A DNA stretch of 64,000 bases from Piscicola geometra. Lineage: Eukaryota; Annelida; Clitellata; Hirudinida; Piscicolidae. Positions 18,580-30,363 of the stretch are shown here, one piece after another. Numbering within the stretch: the first letter of the stretch is position 1; each line of letters starts with the position of its first letter. The stretch is taken from positions 4,366,434 to 4,430,433 of the forward strand of contig OX030968.1 of assembly GCA_943735955.1 (NCBI GenBank). The letters are read 5' to 3'. The notes under the pieces are model-generated. The model ran no database searches. It saw nothing but the letters and a program-made list of their open reading frames with translations, and was not told the DNA's origin. A program made the position numbers and the translations under genes.

Positions 18580-20158
18580 TAGAGGTCGGACATGGACGAT
18601 TTTTCATTCCCGGTCCCGTCCCGTTCCCGAAATTTGTTTTCCCGTCCCGTCCCGTTCCCGATGGGACATCAGAATTTTGATTCCCGTCCCGTCCCGTTCC
18701 CGAAATTTGTTTTCCCGTCCCGTCCCGTTCCCGATGGGACATCAGAATTTTGATTCCCGTCCCGACCCGTTCCCGAAACTTTTTTGTTTTTTTATTCATT
18801 TTCGCTGCCGTTTTCACTGGTCCCAAACTTGCTAGTTCTAACATTTCTTACAATTTATTATTTGAAAGTCAGAGAATATTTCTTTTAATAAAATAAAAAT
18901 AAAACACGATTTAAATTTCAAATATTTATTGAAATGAAAGTATTGAAGTTAGTCATTGTTTTTGAGTAATTCAATCAAGTCTTTATTGCTTTTCACACGG
19001 GTTAAACCGTTAAGAGTTTCAGCTTTCAAATGAGAGGATTTTGGGTCTGAAGTTAAACGACCACATATTGAAAAATTCCGTTCACAGGGAATATAACTTG
19101 CAGATATACTAAACAAAATTTTGGCTACTTCTTGTTGTATTTTAAAATTGCTCATTTTACTCCAATAAAATAAAACATCTTTATAATCTTCGATTTTTTT
19201 GGGACGTAATTGTGAATATTTGTACAATTCATCCTCTTCTGAATTTTTTTCTTCGTTCATTATTATTAATTCTTCAATAATGATAGAAATATGTTTTTTG
19301 ACAACATTCTTATTCTCCACAACTGCAAATATAAAATCATTCGTATAATTTGTTAGTATTATAATTTTATTATAATTTTTTCGTTATAAAAACAAACATA
19401 ATAGGTCTAAATACCCATCATTTGTTTTTTTTCTCAACGGCACTGCAGCTTAATCTGGCTGTACAAAATAGATTTAAATTTTCTCTAATGAAAGTCTTGG
19501 TATTTATTTCTTTTCTATCCCAAACTTTTTTCCTATTATTCTTTCATACTGGGGATGCAACAGACATGCTGTCATATGAATGAGATCAATGGCATCTTTT
19601 CTTTTGTCGAAATGATCAACTGAACAATCATTTGGAAATTAATCATTCAAATTCAAAGTATTAATTTATAAAATTAAAATAATATAACTGACCATTTTGA
19701 TTTCATCTGAAAAGTTTTCATCATCACCCATTTGTTCTAATCTCCCTAATCTTTGGACTCACCATAACAACTTCAAATGTAGTGTTGGAGATTTCGACAT
19801 TGGCAATGGTGGCTTCGTTACACATTTCTATTGCATTTAATACTTATTTTAAGTATGGAGTATCGATGAAATAAAGATTTCCATACTTAGAAGTTTGCTG
19901 AAAAATCATTGTTAAAAAATCCAATCCCAATAAATGTCATTCCCGTTTTTCCCGTTCCCGATTTAAAAGTTGATTCCCGTTCCCGTCTTTTCCCGTTCCC
20001 GATTTGAAAGTTGATTCCCGTTCCCGTTCCCGTCCCGAAAACCTATTCCCGGTTCCCGACTTTTCCCGTCCCGAAATTAATTTTCATTCCCGTTCCCGCG
20101 GGAGTCCCGCGGGTACCCGCGGGTACCCGGTCAGATCGGGTACCCGGTCCGACCTCTA
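18580..20158 (-). mobile_element. hAT element, TAGAGGTC family, internally deleted
   Basis: Bounded by TAGAGGTCGGAC (18580) and its complement GTCCGACCTCTA (20147-20158), 1579 bp. Subterminal repeats of CCCGTCCCGTTCCCG type fill both ends. On the minus strand the last transposase exon survives (19320-18949): a dimerisation region with SYIPCERNFSICGRLTSD and NGLTRVKSNKDL, preceded by scraps of the previous exon near 19400-19550. The flanking 8-mers are CTGTGGAC and GTCGAGAC, which do not match, unlike the other complete copies. Confidence 0.88.
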
Positions 20159-20507
20159 GTCGAGACTCAATCCAGCGGCTTTATGCTAATGATCTTTTAA
20201 ATATAAAACTAAATGTTAAATGTATAGATGTTAAATCTTTGAGAAAATTTTAAAAGTAAATGAGTAATTATTTAATTTAAAAAACGATTATAAAGATGAA
20301 TTTATTTTTGATAAAAAGATATTAAATTTAAAATTACTGACCCAATTAATTTTGTTATTATCTGAATTGTTTAAACTTTTTATTTTAGATAATTTTTACA
20401 TATTTTTATATTTAGCATCGTATATCAAACAAAATCTCACTTACAAATAGATTTTATTCTGGGGTCAGGGTAAGGTGTAAATTTCTATAGTAAACTGTTT
20501 ATATAAT
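20159..20507. other. Spacer without recognised gene
   Basis: Very AT-rich. Its first bases (GTCGAGACTCA..GCGGCTT) resemble the flank after the hAT end at 368 (GTCCAGACTCAGCGGCTT). Confidence 0.4.
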
Positions 20508-21375
20508 GATCAATCAATCAATCACTAATGATTTGTATAGCGCTTTTTACTAAGTGAACAAAGGCACTCTTCAAATAAATTTGTTAAATAAAACGGTTTT
20601 TAGACCACTACCAATAGATGTTTTTTTTATAGTCTATATTGTTCATAGCTTGACAGACGCAGGCCATGTTACAATTGTTCTAGGAACCATGGTTCTTATG
20701 CGCCAGAGACGCCACTCCACACGACGTACACATCTTTCAATGCATACGTCGCAAACACCGCATCATATACACTAGGTATATGATAGTTCACGGTTGCCTA
20801 TCAGGGATTCGAACAGACGACCTTTAAGTTTTAAGTCCGACGTCTACCATCTAAGCCATCCCCGCTCCCCAATGTATATATAAAAATTTAAATATATATT
20901 AAAACAATCAACTTCAATAATCCAACCTCACCCACACCACCATGACAATCACCGCCAAAAAATCACTATCACTACAAATAAAAAATTCAATCATCACAAC
21001 AGTACCAACACTCATACCACAGCACATTCATCACCACATCATCCTCAAAACAACAAAACACAATCATCCTTCTTCTCAATTTTCTGTTTGCCACTGGTGC
21101 CGAGGCTGCGAAAGAGGGTGAAGGAGAAGTCCCTGCCAACGCCGGAACTGCTGCTGCTATGGAAGGATTTCTTCTTTATGTCGCCGCTCACTTGATTCCC
21201 TGCGGCCATCTTGGTCTGCTGCAGCCATTCTCGACAGATTCAAAACAACCAACATTCGCACTAAAAACATTCTAATTAATTAAATTTAATTTTTATTTAG
21301 ACTTAAGAGTCTAAACTTTTAATATATTATACCCAAAACCGTTTATTCTACAAATTCATTTGAGCGGCTGCCAAA
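20508..21375. repeat. Direct repeat unit A (partner 21561-22001 plus 24021-24196)
   Basis: Starts with TCAATCAATCAATCACTAAT then TTTGTATAGCGC, a short dispersed-repeat head. It continues through an AC-rich part and a GC-rich part (GGTGCCGAGGCTGCGAAAGA) to GAGCGGCTGCCAAAA. Compared with unit B, unit A carries a SINE insertion (20616-20868). Unit B carries a hAT insertion instead. No function is recognised. Confidence 0.85.
20616..20868 (-). mobile_element. tRNA-derived SINE with LINE-like 3' tail
   Basis: Inserted in repeat unit A; the unit B sequence TACCAATGTATAT shows the empty site, and CCAAT is duplicated on both sides (20611-20615, 20869-20873). On the minus strand the A-box TGGCTTAGATGG and B-box GTTCGAATCCC come first, then the body shared with 655-860, then the tail GTAACATGGCCTGCGTCTGT ending in an A-rich run. 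That tail is nearly the same as the LINE 3' end at 63698-63745, which suggests the LINE mobilises the SINE. Confidence 0.85.
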
Positions 21376-22001
21376 ATGGCAAAAAAAAATAATTCACCAA
21401 TTCTTCGAGTTTTTTTTTCAAAAGACATTTTAACAGTTTAAATTTATTTTATTCAAAAGCATAATTTATAATTATTGATAATATAGTTAAAATATTATTG
21501 TTATATTATTGATAATATAATTATAAAAAAGATTATTGAAGTTTTCTTTCTTTTGGAAGTCAATCAATCAATCACTAATGATTTGTATAGCGCCCTTTCC
21601 TAAGTGAACAAAAGCGCTCTTCAAATAAATTTGTTAAATAAAACGGTTTTTAAACCACTACCAATGTATATATCAATTTAAATATATAAAAAAACAAACA
21701 ATCAACCTCAATAATTCAACCTCACCCACACCACCATGACAATCACCGCCACGAAATCACTATCACCACCAATAAAAAATTCAATAATCAAAACAGTACC
21801 AACACTCATACCACAGCACAATCACTACCACATCATCCTCAAAACAACAAAACACAATCATCATTCTTCTCAATTTTCTGTCTTGACACTGGTGCCGAGG
21901 CTGCGAAAGAGGGTGAAGGAGAAGTCCTTGCCAACGCTGGAACTGCTGCTGCAATGGAAGGATTTTTTCTCTATATCGCAGCTCACTTGATTCCCTGCGG
22001 C

Positions 22002-24020
22002 CAGTGGCGCAACCAGGGGGGGTCTCGCAATTTTTCGAAAATCGATGAGTTTTTTTGGTGGTGAGGGGGGGGGGGTAATGAATTTTTCAATATGCCATAG
22101 GACAATGATATTTTCTCTGGATGGCCATCGGGTCTTTATCTCACGAAACATTTCATATATCAACACAGAACATAGAGATCCCACCAAAATAACACTAACA
22201 TGACACAAATTCTTAAAAGAAATAGAGCACCACTAGACCTTAACTACACTTTTAAATCTTTACAATTTTTATATGTAAATTTTATAAGCCATGACACAGT
22301 ATATAAAGAACAAATCAGATAAACAAAATAACTCTCGAGCTTTCAGAATTATCCAACCTTCATGGAAAGGATGCAGAAACTGTGTGAAGACAGCTCAAAA
22401 TCACATCAACACATCAAGTTTCCGTGCGTATCAGTCTGATCTCATTGCATGTATCGAACTGGAAGAATTCTTTTGAGCCACAAGCCTTCAGCCCGATTTG
22501 CATTATATGCTCGATGTTGTTTTGAGTCTGCCAGTAACTTCATCAGATGCAGAAAAAGCATTTTCTAAACTTCGGCTCATTAAAATTCATCTTAAGACGA
22601 CTGTATCTGCATGTCGTTTGCAAAGCTTGTTTGAGAATATCTGCTACCAAAACCGCTACTGCACTTCTTCCAGTAAATGAAATGGTGAAAAGATTTTCAC
22701 AAACTGATCGAAATATTATTTTGTAACTGAGAACACATCAAAATTTTGTTGAAACTAAATATTTGAAAATAATTATAGACTGTTTAGGATCTCATATCAA
22801 ACTTATTTTTTTACTTTTTACCTTAGTTTAAAAAATGATGACGTAACTTTAAGAATACTATGCAACTTAGTTTGTAGTTTTTCTTTTGTATCATTAATAA
22901 ACTATCTAAATTTTTTATCAATTATAATTGGTAGTTTTTATTTAGCCCATTGACCGCCGCTACCCGAAAAAAAAAGTTAAAATGAATTTTACATTTAGAC
23001 TTGCATTATATGGTTATGAGAATAACTCAAGAAAAATTGAAAACAACTATTTCATAAGTTTTAATGGGGCAAAATGTTGCGAAAACGCAACATGAGCGGG
23101 AAGTGTGACATATTTATGTACAGTAAGAAATCATAAATAAATTGATTCAAACCACATTTATTAAACAGAAATAAATTTCAATTGCGAATAGTTCGATAAA
23201 ATTCAGACTTCTAATTATTTTATTTGTTATAATATTAATAATAATTATTTTAATTACAACAAAGCAAATTATTCAACGTGAATTACAACAGCACTCATAA
23301 ACGTGCTGTTTCAAAGACGACACTGTGGTCGAATGTTATCTTTATTTTAATTTTATATTCAACCTATGAGAGGTTTAAAAACTATATTCTTTTCAATAAA
23401 AGCTTTAAGTACGAAGCATTTGCGGTTTGAAATTTTTTATCGAAATATAAAAATCAACATTCATCTACAAAATTCAGCTTTTAATTTTAATTTTATAAAT
23501 TTCATAATACATTAACATTAAATTAGCAAATTTTATTATAATTATAATGACTAGACTTATTAAAAATCATATGAAATCATATTATGTCAAAGTTGCGAAA
23601 ACGCACCATTGATTTTTAAAAGCATTGAAAACGTTTTGCAAGTTATTTTGAATATTAAAAAAATTAATTCAAGTATTAACTATCTTTTCACACTGAAATT
23701 AAGACTTAATTTGAATAAATATACTAAAAATCGAACGAAAAAATTGAACAATTATCTAAGCGAAAAAAGATTGTTTCGAGAAATTTTAAATGTGAACAGG
23801 ATATAAAAGACTATAAATAATAAAATTGAAAAAGTTGAAATTTAACTTATATAATTAAAATTTATTGTACAAAATATGTGAAAAAACTCGGTATAAAAAC
23901 AGCAAAAAAATATATAAATTGATGTTGCAAAACGCAACAGTTGCGGTAAATGGATTAAAAAAAAATTTTATACTAAAGTTGAGCCCCCCCCCCCAGCATT
24001 TTTTGCTGGTTGCGCCCCTG
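22002..24020 (+). mobile_element. hAT element, CAGTGGCGCAACC family, degraded
   Basis: Ends are CAGTGGCGCAACCAG (22002) and CTGGTTGCGCCCCTG (24006-24020), one mismatch as inverted repeats. A perfect 8-bp duplication CCTGCGGC flanks it (21994-22001 and 24021-24028), and unit A of the surrounding repeat shows the empty site. The element is 2019 bp. The only clear coding part is the plus-strand hAT dimerisation region at 22498-22680. The rest is AT-rich and non-coding. Confidence 0.93.
22291..22680 (+). pseudogene. ZMYM1-like hAT transposase, C-terminal remnant
   Basis: 22498-22680 reads YMLDVVLSLPVTSSDAEKAF, SKLRLIKIHLKTTVS and RLQSLFENI, the C-terminal dimerisation block of hAT proteins close to ZMYM1 and other domesticated relatives (LPVT.A..E..FS.LK.IK). 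An open stretch just upstream (22291-22476, HINTSSFRAYQSDLIACIEL) may be its preceding part. The catalytic core is missing, so the element cannot move itself. Confidence 0.75.
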
Positions 24021-25656
24021 CCTGCGGCCATCTTGGTCTGCTGCGGCCATTCTTCGACAGATTCAAAACAACCAATATTCGCACTAAAAACATTCTAATT
24101 AATTAAATGTAATTTTTATTTAGACTTAAGATTCTAAAATGTTAATATATTATACCCAAAACCGTTTATTCTACAAATTTACTTGAGCGGCTGCCAAAAG
24201 ATTGAGGAGACATGGGCATCTCAGAAAGAGAAGGTTGCTGCTGCTGTTGTTGGGATTGTTGAAAAGGAGGTTGGTTTCAAGGAGGATTCATCATTCTACT
24301 GTTTTTATTGTTGTTTTGCATGTTTTTTGTTGCTGCTGTTGCTCATCAAACATTCAACAGCAGTAGATGACTCATTGACTGGACTGAACAACTCCACCAT
24401 TCCATGGTCTTCCTGGATCGAAAGTTGACTTTTTTTAAAGACCTGATTAGAAGAGAAGTTAGGCTGCCCAGTGGAAGCAGCTCTGGGAGGCTCGGATGAG
24501 TTTGAAGGATGTTTGGCATCACTATTTTGCATTTGCTCTGAACTCATTAAGCTGGAATCTGCATTTTGTGGATTTTTTTTTATTTAGTTCTTTTTAAATA
24601 AATAATAAACTTTATTATTAAATAGAGGTATACAAGTATCAATAAATTTCAAAACTGAAATTGATATTAAGATATTTACCCTCCGAATCATAGATTCTTT
24701 CAGTTGTAGATGACATAAAAGTGAGTTCTTCTTGGTTGGGTGGTCGAATGGGTTTAACGGCCCATCGATGAAACATTTGACGCATTTAATCAATTCTTTT
24801 TTGAACAGTTCCATTCCTTAAGATAAAGATATATATGTTAACTAATTATAGTTATTTTTTTTACAACTATTAGATATAATTGAAAACAAAATTTAAAAAT
24901 CAAATTTTATAGTTAAATTTCCTTAGAAGTACCTGTCTCAGATAATAACTTCTGCATTGCGTTGGTAATTAATCCGGCCTTTCTAAATTTCTCTGAAGCT
25001 GAAAGACAACGCTTCTGTTGTACTGCACTTCCTGTTACAACAGAAATAGGCGTATTGGATAATTCGATTTTCATCATATCCATAGTCTGTAGGAGAACCT
25101 TTTGTTGACTCTAGAATATCAAGCACGCATTGCAGCGGTGAGGTATTGGGTAATTTTTGTTTCCCCTGTGTCCGGATATTGTGAATGTCCTTGTTGGTCA
25201 CAATCTAAAAAAAATGATTGTAATATACCTTCTTATTTGAAACTCAATATAATAAAACAGAGGTATATAGAAAAGCACAACTTTACATAGGTTTAAAAAT
25301 GACCATCACCTTGCCTGTCTCTTCCATCAAATGCTGTTTTAATTTAGTTGGATTAGCGCCAAACTTTAGCATGGAATATACTAGAGACCGACCGAAATTC
25401 GGTTCGGTTTCGGAGCCGAAATTTTCAATTTTCTTAGTTTCGGCAATTTTTCGGTTTCGGCCGAATCTAAATTTACAATTTCGGCCATTTTTCGGTTTCG
25501 GCCGGAAATAATTTTTAAATTTCGGCTTAATTTCGGTTTCGGCCGAAATGGATCTCATATTTACCGAAAAGCCGAATTTTTTATAAATTTATGTAGTTCA
25601 TCTGAAATATCTGTATGTTTGGGTTCGATTATCACTCTATCAGATATCTGTTAGAT

Positions 25657-25730
25657 GTGATGGGAAAGTCAAATGCATCTTTGGCAATCATCCAGAGGGT
25701 CGATTTATTAGAGGTACACACACACGCACG

Positions 25731-25798
<68 letters not shown>

Positions 25799-25858
25799 CA
25801 CACATGTGATGGGAAAGTTAAATGCATCTTTGGCAATGATCCAGAGGGTCGATTTATT

Positions 25859-25906
<48 letters not shown>

Positions 25907-25912
25907 ACACAT
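25657..25912. repeat. Two 63-bp units each ending in a (CA)n run
   Basis: GTGATGGGAAAGT..GTCGATTTATTAGA occurs at 25657-25713 and 25805-25861 with three or four differences, each followed by a (CA)n tract (25720-25804 and 25865-25912). Long Cys/Val or His/Thr frames here are artefacts of the dinucleotide. Confidence 0.9.
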
Positions 25913-26011
25913 TATTCGAATAAGATATACAAGCATGTGGAATTCTGTATATAAGTCGAAAGAACGAGAAGATTTGGCTTCGATTAATTAATTCAAAAAT
26001 AAATTGTGAGA

Positions 26012-27871
26012 ATGTCGTTGAATCCTATTTGGAAGTTTTTTACAAAATGTCAGTCGGATCAAAGCAAAGCCTGTTGTAATACATGTTTAAAATTATCTTC
26101 TTTAGGTAGTACACAGCCTAAGAAGCAGACTGTTTGTGGATTGAAAAACCATCTTCAAAAACACCACAAAGAATTGTCACCAGGTTTTTGTTAGACGTTG
26201 AAGAGAAAAATGATCTGGCGACATTAGCGAAGAAAAGAAAATTAGAAGAATCTGTTTCACAGTCTGTTTCAGTTCAACCAGTTATCAATTTTCAAAAAGA
26301 TCGCAGAACCTGGCCAGATGATCATCCTTCTACTCAGACAATCGATAAATGCATCATGGATTTGATCATTGTTGATATGCTTCCATACTCAATTGTTGAA
26401 GGTGAAGCATTCAAAAGGTTGAATTTTGCTGATCCAACTGCATCAAAAAATTACCGTTTAAAGAGCGAAAAGTATTTTCGAACCAGCTTGATGCCAGCAA
26501 CTTACATAAAAGTGAATCAACAAGTTAAAAAACTTGTTGAAAAAGCAGAATGGATTAGTTTTACAACAGATGAGTGGACGAATCCGACCAAATCTCACTC
26601 TTTACTTAGCTTCACTGCTCATTTGGTGCATGAAAGTTCAAGAAAGAAAGTTGTTTTGAATGCCATGGTCTTAGAAGAAAGCCATACAGGAGCTTATTTG
26701 GCATCAAAATTGAAAGAAGCAATTCTGAACTGGGAGATAGATGATAAAGTTCACCTGGGCATCCGTGACAATGCGCCCAACATGGTGGGCTCAATGCGTA
26801 TTGCCGGAATACGTGACTGGTTGTTTTGCACATAATCTACAACTTTTCGTGAAAGATGCTATTTTTCTTCAAACTTCAGTGGAAAAAGTTATCAAAAAAT
26901 CAAGAAAAATAGTTTCTCACTTCAAACACAGCGAACAAGCTTGTCGTCATCTTAAGGAAATACAAAAATCAGCTGATGTTCCACAACATTCACTGATTCA
27001 AGATGTTGAGACGCGTTGGAACAGCTCATACTTGATGCTGTCGAGGCTAAATGAGCAACAAAAAGCAATTAACTTTTATTCCGTTGAATATGGAGACATC
27101 GACTCCTTAACAAAAGAAGAATGGAAACTTATTGAAAGAATAATAGTTGTGTTAAAACCATTTAGTGACGCGACCACAGAGATCAGCTACGATGATGCAT
27201 CAATATCTATTGTCATTCCGATGATTTCTATGCTGAAAACAAAATTAGAAATCACGTCAGCTGATGTTGGACTGATGCAGATGAAAGCAGCCCTTCGAGA
27301 TGCAATAGACAAACGGTTGGAGTTTGTTAAAAAAATGCCCGAAGTGCTTGCAGCTACTTTGCTTGATCCTCGCTTCAAAGACATGTATTTTGACGATTTA
27401 GAAAAGGAGGAAGCCAAAAAAGAAGTTTTAAACTTTATCAAACCAAACTTTGTCGCAGAAGAGAATTCCATCAACCAGGCTGAAAAAATACTGGGAAATA
27501 ACGTTCTAAACAGTTTTGGTTCATCATCCTTATGGGATATTCACGACAAAATTAACCTCACCAACCAAAACAACGATGATGCTGCCAAGAAGACGCCTGA
27601 ACACGAACGCCAAATGCAGGCGTATCTTAAAGAGCCTAGGATCCATAGAACATCCAACATTTTTGCGTATTGGCATTGCAGTCAGTATGCATGTCTTGAG
27701 CCTGCTGCTCGAAAATACTTATCTGCACCCCCAACAAGTGTGGCTAGCGAGCAACTATTCAGTTCTGCAGGGCAAATCTACGCAGATCGTCGCAGCAACC
27801 TTCTTGGTGAAAATGTTGAAAAACTGTTATTTCTTGCTTACAATATTCGATTGTTTGGATTTAATTATTAA
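26012..27871 (+). pseudogene. Ac-like hAT transposase (ZBED-type), two frameshifts
   Basis: The BED finger is encoded at 26012-26190: WKFFTKCQSDQSKACCNTCL, then CGLKNHLQKHHKE (Cys, Cys, His, His). The catalytic region continues in the next frame (26134-26835) with WISFTTDEWTNPTKSHSLLS, and back in the first frame (26810-27871) with CFAHNLQLFVKDA, QDVETRWNSSYLMLSRL, LAATLLDPRFKDMYF and the dimerisation block SAPPTSVASEQLFSSAGQ with RRSNL. About 620 residues in all, the normal size for the family. The two frame changes, near 26170 and 26810, cancel each other. The transposase cuts out and inserts the element. This copy could not make it unless a sequencing error accounts for the frame changes. 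Confidence 0.9.
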
Positions 27872-28514
27872 ACAGAAATTGTCATCGTTCAATACTATTT
27901 TTTGACTTTAATAAACAATTACTTATGTAGACCATTTTTGTTGTTAAAAAACTTTTATTTTTTGGCTTAAAATGTACGCTTGTTTGGATTTACTCATTAA
28001 ACTGGCAATGCCATCGTTAAATGCTATTTTTTTATTTTAAACAAAAGTTGGGAAAAATTTCGGTTTCGGCTTCGGTTTCGGCCGAAAATCTGATTACAAT
28101 TTCGGTTTAACTTCGGTTTCGGCCGAAAATTAATATTCAATTTCGGCTTAAATTCGGTTTCGGTCGAAAATGAAATTTTAATTTCGGTCCTATTTCGGTT
28201 TCGGCCGAAATAAAAATATCTGTTTCGGTCGGTCTCTAGAATATACCTTTTCTTTGGTTGCCTCAGGAAGAATGCGCTGTTTACTGGTATGGGCAAATGC
28301 TTGAGGAATGATAGGGTGGTTGTGCTCTGAATTTATCTTTTCGATAATCAGGCTTTTGCCATCCATAGATGAAACAAGATTAATTTGAAACGGACAACTT
28401 TTCTTCCGGATCTAAAAGTAAAGTAGATATATTAATAAAGATATGTATATTTTATAGGTTCAAACATTCACTTACTTGAGAATTTTACGGTGGCCATTAC
28501 CCTTTGGTATGTAC

Positions 28515-30068
28515 TAGAGGTCGGACATGGACGATTTTTCATTCCCGGTCCCGTCCCGTTCCCGAAATTTGTTTTCCTGTCCCGTCCCGTTCCCGACGGG
28601 ACATCAGAATTTTGATTCCCGTCCCGTCCCGTCCCGTTCCCGAAATTTGTTTTCCCGTCCCGTCCCGTTCCCGCAACTCGATTCACGGTCCCGACCCGTT
28701 CCCGAAACTTTTTTGTTTTTTTATTCATTTTCGCTGCCGTTTTCACTGGTCCAAAACTTGCTAGTTCTAACATTTCTTACAATTTATTATTTGAAAGTCA
28801 AAGAATATTTCTTTTAATAAAATAAAAAAAAACACGATTTAAATTTCAAATATTTATTGAAATGAAAGTATTGAAGTTAGTCATTGTTTTTGAGTAATTC
28901 GATCAAGTCTTTATTGCTTTTCACACGGGTTAAACCGTTAAGAGTTTCAGCTTTCAAATGATATGATTTTGGGTCTGAAGTTAAACGACCACATATTGAA
29001 AAATTCCGTTCACAGGGAATATAACTTGCAGATATACTAAACAAAATTTTGACTACTTCTTGTTGTATTTTAAAATTGCTCATTTTACTCCAATAAAATA
29101 AAACATCTTTATAATTTTCGATTTTTTTGGGACGTAATTGTGAATATTTGTACAATTCATCCTCTTCTGACTTTTTTTCTTCGTTCATTATTATTAATTC
29201 TTCAATAATGATAGAAATATGTTTTTTGACAACATTCTTATTCTCCACAATTGCAAATATAAAATCATTCGTATAATTTGCTAGTATAATAATTTTATTA
29301 TAATTTTTACGTTGTAAAAACAAACATAATAGGTCTAAATAACCATCATTTGTTTTTTTTCTCAACGGCACTGCAGCTTGGTCTGGCTGTACAAAATAGA
29401 ATTAAATTTTCTCTAATGAAAGTCTTGGTATTTATTTCTTTTCTATCCCAAACTTTTTTCCTATTATTCTTTCATACTGTGGATGCAACAGACATGCTGT
29501 CATATGAATGAGATCTTTTCTTTTGTCGAAATGATCAACTGAACAATCATTTGGAAATTAATCATTCAAATTCAAAGTATTAATTTTTAAAATTAAAATA
29601 ATATAACTGACCATTTTGATTTCATCTGAAAAAGTTTTCATCAACACCCATTTGTTCTAATCTCCCTAATCTTTGGACTCACCATAACAACTTTAAATGT
29701 AGTGTTGGAGATTTTGACATTGGCAATGGTGGCTTCGTTACACATTTCTATTGCATTTAATACTTATTTTTAGTACGGAGTATGGATGAAATAAAGATTT
29801 CCATACTTAGAAGTTTGCTGAAAAATCATTGTTAAAAAATCCAATCCCAATAACTGTCATTCCCGTTTTTCCCGTTCCCGATTTAAAAGTTGATTCCCGT
29901 TCCCGTCTTTTCCCGTTCCCGATTTGAAAGTTGATTCTCGTTCCCGTTCCCGTCCCGAAAACCTATTCCCGGTTCCCGACTTTTCCCGTCCCGAAATTAA
30001 TTTTCATTCCCGTTCCCGCGGGAGTCTCGCGGGTACCCGGTCATATCGGGTACCCGGTCCGACCTCTA
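28515..30068 (-). mobile_element. hAT element, TAGAGGTC family, TSD GTATGTAC
   Basis: Starts TAGAGGTCGGAC (28515) and ends GTCCGACCTCTA (30057-30068), 1554 bp, flanked by GTATGTAC at 28507-28514 and 30069-30076. Internally deleted: on the minus strand only the last exons remain (29371-28877), with LYKYSQLRPKKIENYKDV, FYWSKMSNF and the dimerisation block SYIPCERNFSICGRL. It sits in exon 2 of the ZSWIM3-like gene. Confidence 0.95.
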
Positions 30069-30363
30069 GTATGTACATGCCGGAATGCTGGCAACCCAAC
30101 CTCACGTAATTATACTTGAGATCCTCACTGAAAATGGCATTACTTAAAAGATGATGTTAATTTGATATATATTATAAATTAATATCTCACCTAAAATCTC
30201 GATTTGGTTGCAGCTTTCGATCATGCGCAAGAGAACTAGAGTTCATGACTGATGTATTAATGAAATTTGAATTTTCGTAAAGTGTTAATTTTTCTCTAAA
30301 CTGATCATAAGAATTAAATTCATCTCCAACTGAAAATTCAACGTTTTCGGTGATTTCAGCCAT

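Larger units (their letters stand above)
21561..24196. repeat. Direct repeat unit B, split by a hAT element
   Basis: 21561-22001 and 24021-24196 together match unit A. The hAT at 22002-24020 explains the gap. Confidence 0.85.
25382..28238 (+). mobile_element. hAT element with 8-bp TSD GAATATAC
   Basis: Starts TAGAGACCGACCGAAAT (25382) and ends TTTCGGTCGGTCTCTA (28223-28238). GAATATAC flanks both sides (25374-25381 and 28239-28246). Length 2857 bp. Both ends carry subterminal arrays of TTTCGG(C/T) motifs. Inside are a transposase gene on the plus strand and a CA-repeat duplication. The insertion lies in exon 3 of the ZSWIM3-like gene; removing it and one 8-mer restores the frame there. Confidence 0.96.
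24300..30363 (-). pseudogene. ZSWIM3/FAR1-like gene, split by two hAT insertions
   Basis: Minus-strand spliced gene. Exon 1 (30363-30191) starts MAEITENVEFSVGDEF and NSYDQFREKLTLYENSNF, like the start of ZSWIM3 proteins. It ends at a GTGAG donor. Exon 2 (30127-30077, then 28514-28476) reads SEDLKYNYVRLGCQHSGM and continues as YIPKGNGHRK once the hAT is removed. Exon 3 (28411-28239, then 25373-25310) reads RKKSCPFQINLVSSMDGKSL, EKINSEHNHPII, then KEKVYSMLKFGANPTKLKQ and HLMEETGK. Exon 4 (from 25204) reads IVTNKDIHNIRTQGK. These match the FAR1-like domain of ZSWIM/MULE proteins. Later blocks (about 25060-24930, 24814-24680, 24547-24305) are ZSWIM-like C-terminal scraps; the DDE core and SWIM finger are absent. 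My exon 2/3 junction is off by one base. Host gene or MULE-derived copy: open. Confidence 0.7.

Noticed and set aside
25719..25908. CRISPR-like alternation of repeats and spacers
   Set aside because: There are only two units, separated by CA microsatellite, in a eukaryotic transposon.
28504..28817. Arg/Pro/Ser-rich frames at hAT ends (also at 206, 20011, 37352, 40744)
   Set aside because: They translate the CCCGTCCCGTTCCCG subterminal repeats of the hAT family.
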